Assembly (NCBI GenBank): GCA_002085285.1
Contig: NATK01000068.1
Span: forward strand, 1 to 9,558
Direction of reading: 5' to 3'
DNA: 9,558 nt
DNA from: Candidatus Latescibacteria bacterium 4484_7
GTDB lineage: Bacteria > Krumholzibacteriota > Krumholzibacteriia > Krumholzibacteriales > Krumholzibacteriaceae
Shown: positions 5,935 through 9,558 of the stretch, piece by piece
Position numbering within the stretch: position 1 is the stretch's first letter
Layout of the letters: the number at the start of each line of letters is the position of its first letter
Made by a program: the position numbers and the translations under genes
The notes under the pieces: model-generated
Databases searched by the model: none
Told to the model about the DNA's origin: nothing
What the model saw: only the letters and a program-made list of their open reading frames with translations

Positions 5935-7203
5935 TCAACGCACCCTTCCATTCAGTCCTAACCCAAGCGAAACCGGCGGACTCGTCAACCAAGGCTCGTA
6001 GACGACGAACGCGCCTATGGCTGCATCGTCGGCCTTGTCATAGATCGTTGCAGGGATGTCGGTCTCTGGATTCTCGAGGAGACCCCAGAAATTGTTCTCG
6101 GCATGGATATCCTCCGTGCCGTTGTAAGACGACAACTTCACCGCATAACCGTTTGTATCCAGACCGTTACTGAATATTGAGCACCGGTGAATCGATGGAC
6201 AAGCACTGTTCGTCAGAAGAAAACCGTTCTCTTCGTTGTTTGCCACCACGCACGAATCGATCGTTACCGATACAAGAGATGGGTCTGTAACATTGATCTC
6301 CACCCCGTTAGAAGCGTTATACCTTATCGTACTGTTCGAGGCAGCCAGATCGGCATTCCTTACGTAGACCCCCTTGAAATTGTCCCATATCTTGCATCCT
6401 CTGATCTCTACGCTGCTGCCCTGATCTGTCACGACGAGACCCGTTCCGTCATTGTTGAATATAGCACAGTCTAACAAAGTTCCAGCGGATCTTTTTTCGA
6501 AGAAGATACCGTTAGTTGCGAACGATACCTCCAGGTGGCGAAGCTCTCCACGCGCCGGCGAACCAGAAAAACCAATACCTTCCCAGAGCCCCTCCACCGG
6601 TGTGCACGCGTTTGCAGAAATCCTCACCGGGCTCTCCTTTGTTCCGTTGACAATTAGAGTCCCGTAAACGTCAAATCCACCAAACTCGCTGTTAACGAGC
6701 ACCTTGACCCCAGGACCGAGCGTTAGCGTAAGTCCGGCTTGCACGACGAACTTTGAGCTGTTCGTGAGGATATAATCGTACCCTTCATAGACAATCGTCG
6801 TGTCCCTCGACATCGACGTGGGAAATTTCTCACACACCTCAATTGAAATGCTCTTGTTTGCAACATCTATCTGATCGGTAACACTCAATGTGATGACGAA
6901 GGTACCGGGTTGACCGGGAGAGGTCCAGTCGATCTGGGCACCGTTGTCCGACTTGTTGGAAAATGACCCGCCTGTAGCCTTCCAGCTATATGACAGGGCG
7001 TCCCCGTCATCATCGTCGGCGGTGGCCTGGAGGTGAACAGTCCCTCCCTTGACGATATGGCATGCACTGGTCTCGAGTGAGTTGATCGAGGGCGGCGAAT
7101 TGCTTATCTTTACAGATTGGTCGCAACCAACTGCAAACAATAGAATTAACAGTGTTGAAAAAAACAAGAAGATATTGATAAAAAAGCTATTACGATTTTT
7201 CAC
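5935..7203 (-). CDS. Lipoprotein with PKD/Ig-like domain and right-handed parallel beta-helix
   Basis: A 422-residue exported protein of unknown specific role. It starts with a signal peptide: basic MKNRNS, a hydrophobic stretch at about 7-24 and a lipobox AVGC with the modified cysteine at C27. An Ig-like fold of the PKD/K319 kind follows at about 36-123 (ADDDDGDALSYSWKA, then TFVITLSVTD). From about 130 to 400 there are parallel beta-helix (PbH1-like) repeats rich in N, G, I and V, with patterns such as FNNDGTGLVV, WDNFKGVYVRN, RYNASNGVEI and VANNEENGFLL. The end carries the NNFWG motif and a YEPWL near 402-406, characteristic of NosD/pectate-lyase-like helices that bind or cleave polysaccharide. 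No catalytic residues can be assigned. The GTG at 7203 has AGGAGG 5 bases upstream. It heads the parAB operon: the parA TTG start overlaps or follows its stop. A cell-surface or outer-membrane site is inferred. Confidence 0.85.
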   Translation of the reverse strand: MKNRNSFFINIFLFFSTLLILLFAVGCDQSVKISNSPPSINSLETSACHIVKGGTVHLQATADDDDGDALSYSWKATGGSFSNKSDNGAQIDWTSPGQPGTFVITLSVTDQIDVANKSISIEVCEKFPTSMSRDTTIVYEGYDYILTNSSKFVVQAGLTLTLGPGVKVLVNSEFGGFDVYGTLIVNGTKESPVRISANACTPVEGLWEGIGFSGSPARGELRHLEVSFATNGIFFEKRSAGTLLDCAIFNNDGTGLVVTDQGSSVEIRGCKIWDNFKGVYVRNADLAASNSTIRYNASNGVEINVTDPSLVSVTIDSCVVANNEENGFLLTNSACPSIHRCSIFSNGLDTNGYAVKLSSYNGTEDIHAENNFWGLLENPETDIPATIYDKADDAAIGAFVVYEPWLTSPPVSLGLGLNGRVR

Positions 7204-7236
7204 TGCCGCCTCCTATCGAGTAGTGGGGTCTGCTGG

Positions 7237-7265
7237 ATTATAGTCACACTAACAATACAAATCAA
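7237..7265 (-). promoter_or_regulatory. Sigma-70-type promoter of the lipoprotein-parA-parB operon
   Basis: On the minus strand TTGATT (-35, at 7265-7260) and a perfect TATAAT (-10, at 7242-7237) are separated by exactly 17 bases. Transcription would start near 7230, about 27 bases before the GTG of the lipoprotein gene. This is the best sigma-70-type match I noticed in the window and suggests that parAB is transcribed separately from mnmG-rsmG. Confidence 0.75.
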
Positions 7266-7455
7266 TGGAAAAATTCACATATTCCACGACACTTCGAATA
7301 TGAACCGTTCGACAGTCGACCCGTTGATTCGATTGTGCGATCTGCGATTATAGCCGTCTGTCGGTATCAAGGACCTGTACGGAACCGGCCATTCGACATT
7401 CGGACGTCTTGCCAGCAGTATACCTCGGATTCGCACCGCTGGGTCGCCCGACGGC
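7266..7455. other. Intergenic stretch without a recognised gene
   Basis: This lies between the operon promoter and the first parS site. A minus-strand open frame (7484-7275) crosses it, but it has no ribosome binding site and its first codons are dictated by a parS palindrome. I saw no tRNA, repeat or convincing second promoter here. It could be the remnant left by loss of the rsmG 3' end, though I could not find RsmG-like residues in it. Confidence 0.4.
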
Positions 7456-7471
7456 CGTTTCACGTGAAACA
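7456..7471. promoter_or_regulatory. parS site 1 (ParB-binding centromere)
   Basis: CGTTTCACGTGAAACA matches the bacterial parS consensus TGTTTCACGTGAAACA at 15 of 16 positions; only the first base differs. The 14-base core GTTTCACGTGAAAC is a perfect palindrome. parB lies 2.4 kb away in the same window. Confidence 0.95.
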
Positions 7472-7489
7472 TAGACACAGGCACTTCAA

Positions 7490-7505
7490 TGTTTCACGTG
7501 AAACA
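7490..7505. promoter_or_regulatory. parS site 2 (ParB-binding centromere)
   Basis: TGTTTCACGTGAAACA is a perfect 16-of-16 match to the consensus parS. Its centre is 34 bases from that of site 1, so the two ParB dimers would load side by side. It lies about 50 bases beyond the rsmG stop. Confidence 0.97.
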
Positions 7506-7551
7506 GTTCGGCTTCATTCGATCTTCTTGACGATTTGATTTGAAACTATGG

Positions 7552-8289
7552 TCAGCGCTTTCTTAAAAGCAGCGCTGTCTTTGCCGTCACGATATCGAAC
7601 GTGCGTTCACCATGCACCCTGCCGCGCACCGTTTGATCCGGCGCAGATTCAGATCGATACTGCTGCATCAAACCCGAATCTTTCTCTCTACCTCCAAGAT
7701 AATTTGCCGCGTCTTCCCCCATCATCACTACGTTTTCAATGCTCAGGATCCTTATCGTTCTGGCGAGGAATTGCCCTATCTTTTCCCTGCGCTCAAACAA
7801 AACAACCCGATTTTTAGGCTGTAATATTCCCCATACGACGCCCGGAAATCCGGCGCCCGTTCCGATATCCGCAACTCTCAAGCCGATTTCTCTGCGAAAA
7901 GCCAACGAATGAGGCGATGAAGCGCTTTTACCTTTCCCCTCTTCTGCATATTCCGCTCCTCCCCCAGACCCCCTCCCGGAACCCGAGACCTCCTCCCTGC
8001 TAACCGGCTCGCCCCGTCTCTGACCTGCTCCATAGACCTCTTCCCTCTCTTTTCTCTTGTCGCCTTCATAGAAGAAATTCATCATTAGAATGGAATCGAG
8101 CGTGCTGTTCAATATGTTTCCCGCCAGGTTTCTTCTCCCTACGAGGTGCATTTTCTCGCTCCACGCATACAGCTCGGTGAGAAATTCAGCCAGCCTAACC
8201 TCGGCCTCCTCGTTGATCTCCAGCGCTACCTTACCCGCGATGAGCCTGTGCTTTAGATCAGAAACGATGCCGGCTGAAAATTCGTCCAT
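7552..8289 (-). CDS. rsmG: 16S rRNA m7G527 methyltransferase RsmG (GidB), with insertions and a short C-terminus
   Basis: RsmG uses S-adenosylmethionine to methylate N7 of G527 in 16S rRNA. The N-terminal helical part (about 1-72, ending NSTLDSILMMNFF) and the SAM-binding motif ADIGTGAGFPG (140-150), followed by LFERREKIGQFL, are clear. Three things are odd. A hydrophilic G/E/R/K-rich stretch of about 60 residues (75-135) replaces what is normally a short linker. A second extra segment (about 196-228) precedes FDIVTAK. The protein then ends at residue 245 with LLLRKR, where family members have TARA or SRA and roughly 70-90 further residues including the rest of the Rossmann fold; the arginine of that motif is lysine here. 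Changing frame near the end gives only about 20 more residues, to a stop at 7514. ATG at 8289 has GAGGAG overlapping the mnmG stop, so the two are co-transcribed. It may be a decaying gene or carry sequence errors. Confidence 0.78.
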   Translation of the reverse strand: MDEFSAGIVSDLKHRLIAGKVALEINEEAEVRLAEFLTELYAWSEKMHLVGRRNLAGNILNSTLDSILMMNFFYEGDKRKEREEVYGAGQRRGEPVSREEVSGSGRGSGGGAEYAEEGKGKSASSPHSLAFRREIGLRVADIGTGAGFPGVVWGILQPKNRVVLFERREKIGQFLARTIRILSIENVVMMGEDAANYLGGREKDSGLMQQYRSESAPDQTVRGRVHGERTFDIVTAKTALLLRKR

Positions 8290-8296
8290 ATTCTCC

Positions 8297-9558
8297 TCAT
8301 TCGCTCTTTCCCGTGGTGCCAGTACCTCTCTTCAGGTATATCATCAATATGGAGAGATCTGAAAAGCGAACTCCCGAGATTCTCGATGCCTGCCCAAGTG
8401 TCATTGGCCTGAACCTTTCGAGCTTCTCTCTAGCCTCTGTGCTTAGCCCTTCTATGTCAAAGGAAAAGTTCTCCGGTATCCTTACCCTCTCCATTTGCCG
8501 AAATCTATCGGCAAGTCTCTTTTGCCTCCTGATGTAACCGTCGTATTTTATGCGGGTTTCAAGCGCAGCCTTCTCTGATGACGTCAAACTCTTCAGCGGT
8601 TCGCCAGCAACTTCTCCTATCAAATCGATCGTCACCTTCGGCCGCTGAAGAAGCTTCGTTCCTTTTACCGCTGAATCAACCGGTTCGTACCCCGTTCGAT
8701 GAAGAATCTCATTGACCTCGTCCTTTGGAACGAAGAAGGCGTTTAGAGCCCTCCATGCCCTCGATATATTCCTCCGGCGCTCCACCATCCGCTCCCATGC
8801 CTCCCTTGGCACGAGCCCGAACCTCACCCCGTAACGATAAAGCCTCTCGTCCGCATTGTCCTGTCTCAATAGAAGTCTGTGTTCGGCGCGCGACGTGAAC
8901 ATCCTGTAAGGTTCGTCTATTTCCTTGGTGACGAGTTCGTCTATGAGCACGCCGATATACGCCTCGTGTCTTGCAAGGAGGAAGGGCTCTTCACCCCTCA
9001 GCTTCAATACTGCATTAATACCGGCCATGAGCCCCTGAGCGGCCGCCTCCTCGTACCCTGACGTACCGTTCACCTGTCCCGCGAAGTAGAGTCCCTCGAG
9101 CTTCCTCGATTCAAGCGTTGGGTATATCTGGTACGGAGGATAGAAATCGTACTCGATCGCATATCCGTAACGAACGATCTCGGCGTCTTCGAGCCCCGGA
9201 ATCGTTTTGATCATCGCTTCCTGCACGTCTTTTGGCAGGCTTGTCGACAAGCCGTTTATATATGTTTCATCGCTCTCCATCCCCTCGGGTTCCAGAAACA
9301 ACTGATGCCTGGTGCGATCGGGAAATCTTACCACCTTGTCCTCTATCGACGGACAATACCTAGGTCCTATACCCTTTATCTTCCCCCCATACAGGGGCGA
9401 TCTATCGAGATTCTTCCTGATGATTCCGTGTGTCGCTTCGTTCGTATATGTGATGAAGCACGAAGCCATGTTCTTCGGTCGTTCCGTTGTCCTGAATGAA
9501 AACGGCAAGGGCTCCTCATCTCCCTTCTGCTCAATACACTTCGAGCAGTCAACCGTAT
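8297..9558 (-). CDS. mnmG: tRNA uridine-34 5-carboxymethylaminomethyl modification enzyme MnmG (GidA), C-terminal two thirds
   Basis: FAD- and NADH-dependent partner of the GTPase MnmE; the complex installs cmnm5 (or related groups) on wobble uridine 34 of certain tRNAs. The reading frame is open to the right edge, so the N-terminal FAD-binding (GxGxxG) part is outside; about 420 residues are visible. Landmarks in order are DEEPLPFSF, YCPSIEDKVVRF, HQLFLEPEG, INGLSTSLP, RYGYAIEYD, the second FAD signature GLYFAGQVNGTSGYEEAAAQ, EPYRMFTSRAEHRLLLRQDNAD, and the C-terminal MnmE-binding helical region with GLSTEAREKLERFRPMTLGQ and ASRISGV. The family's usual Y in SRAEYRLLLR is H, a variation seen elsewhere. 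The end carries a short Gly/Thr-rich extension. The stop is 7 bases before the rsmG start, the classical gidA-gidB arrangement. Confidence 0.97.
   Translation of the reverse strand, partial: TVDCSKCIEQKGDEEPLPFSFRTTERPKNMASCFITYTNEATHGIIRKNLDRSPLYGGKIKGIGPRYCPSIEDKVVRFPDRTRHQLFLEPEGMESDETYINGLSTSLPKDVQEAMIKTIPGLEDAEIVRYGYAIEYDFYPPYQIYPTLESRKLEGLYFAGQVNGTSGYEEAAAQGLMAGINAVLKLRGEEPFLLARHEAYIGVLIDELVTKEIDEPYRMFTSRAEHRLLLRQDNADERLYRYGVRFGLVPREAWERMVERRRNISRAWRALNAFFVPKDEVNEILHRTGYEPVDSAVKGTKLLQRPKVTIDLIGEVAGEPLKSLTSSEKAALETRIKYDGYIRRQKRLADRFRQMERVRIPENFSFDIEGLSTEAREKLERFRPMTLGQASRISGVRFSDLSILMIYLKRGTGTTGKSE

Noticed and set aside
5933..5992. Upstream TTG starts extending ParA by 2-20 residues into the lipoprotein gene
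   Set aside because: The added residues (VDESAGFAWVR...) are unlike any ParA N-terminus and overlap the lipoprotein end; the TTG at 5932 gives the family-typical MSKIVAIANQKGG. The TTG at 5938 stays possible.
7340..7365. A second TATAAT on the minus strand upstream of the lipoprotein gene
   Set aside because: The only TTGATA nearby is 12 bases away, too close for a -35, and the 17-base-spaced hexamer is poor.
7275..7484. Minus-strand open frame of about 69 codons through the parS region
   Set aside because: It lacks a ribosome binding site, starts at a GTG, and its early FHVK residues are simply translated parS palindrome; I could not match it to RsmG or any other family.

Overview
The window looks like a chromosomal segment of a bacterium with a Gram-negative-type envelope and about 48% G+C by eye. 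It carries a predicted lipoprotein, a bactofilin, a membrane-anchored M23 peptidase and a textbook sigma-54 (RpoN) promoter. The gene order mnmG-rsmG-parA-parB is the arrangement commonly found near bacterial replication origins. Two parS sites beside these genes support an origin-proximal location. Nothing here identifies the phylum. The mix (PHP-fused PolX, bactofilin and M23 next to parAB, beta-helix lipoprotein) would fit an uncultured lineage of the FCB or deltaproteobacterial kind, but that is a guess.

Layout, left to right. The first ~180 bases hold the 5' end of an IS256-family transposase on the minus strand, running off the left edge and apparently carrying a one-base frameshift. 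Next on the plus strand is a complete PolX/PHP DNA polymerase gene (288-2024). A regulatory intergenic region follows, with a -24/-12 promoter and a 10-bp inverted repeat, and then a small heat-shock protein (Hsp20, 2324-2770) with an unusually strong ribosome binding site and a clear intrinsic terminator. From about 2850 to the right edge all genes are on the minus strand. Read in transcription order they are: mnmG (5' end outside the window), rsmG (enlarged and C-terminally short), a parS-bearing intergenic region, a PKD/beta-helix lipoprotein, parA, parB, an M23 endopeptidase and a bactofilin.

How the genes may work together. ParA, ParB and the two parS copies make a complete chromosome-partition module. 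Its two genes sit directly behind a surface lipoprotein gene, with a TTG start at the lipoprotein stop, and a good sigma-70 promoter lies in front of the lipoprotein. The M23 peptidase and bactofilin downstream are a known functional pairing in cell-shape control: bactofilin scaffolds position peptidoglycan endopeptidases. The block therefore links origin segregation with local cell-wall remodelling. The MnmG and RsmG genes belong to tRNA wobble-uridine modification and 16S rRNA methylation respectively, but RsmG here lacks roughly the last third of the usual fold and has extra internal segments, so its activity is doubtful.

I found no CRISPR array, tRNA, rRNA or phage gene. No wholly new system is evident. 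The points most worth following are the sigma-54 control of hsp20, the odd rsmG, and the lipoprotein embedded in the par operon.
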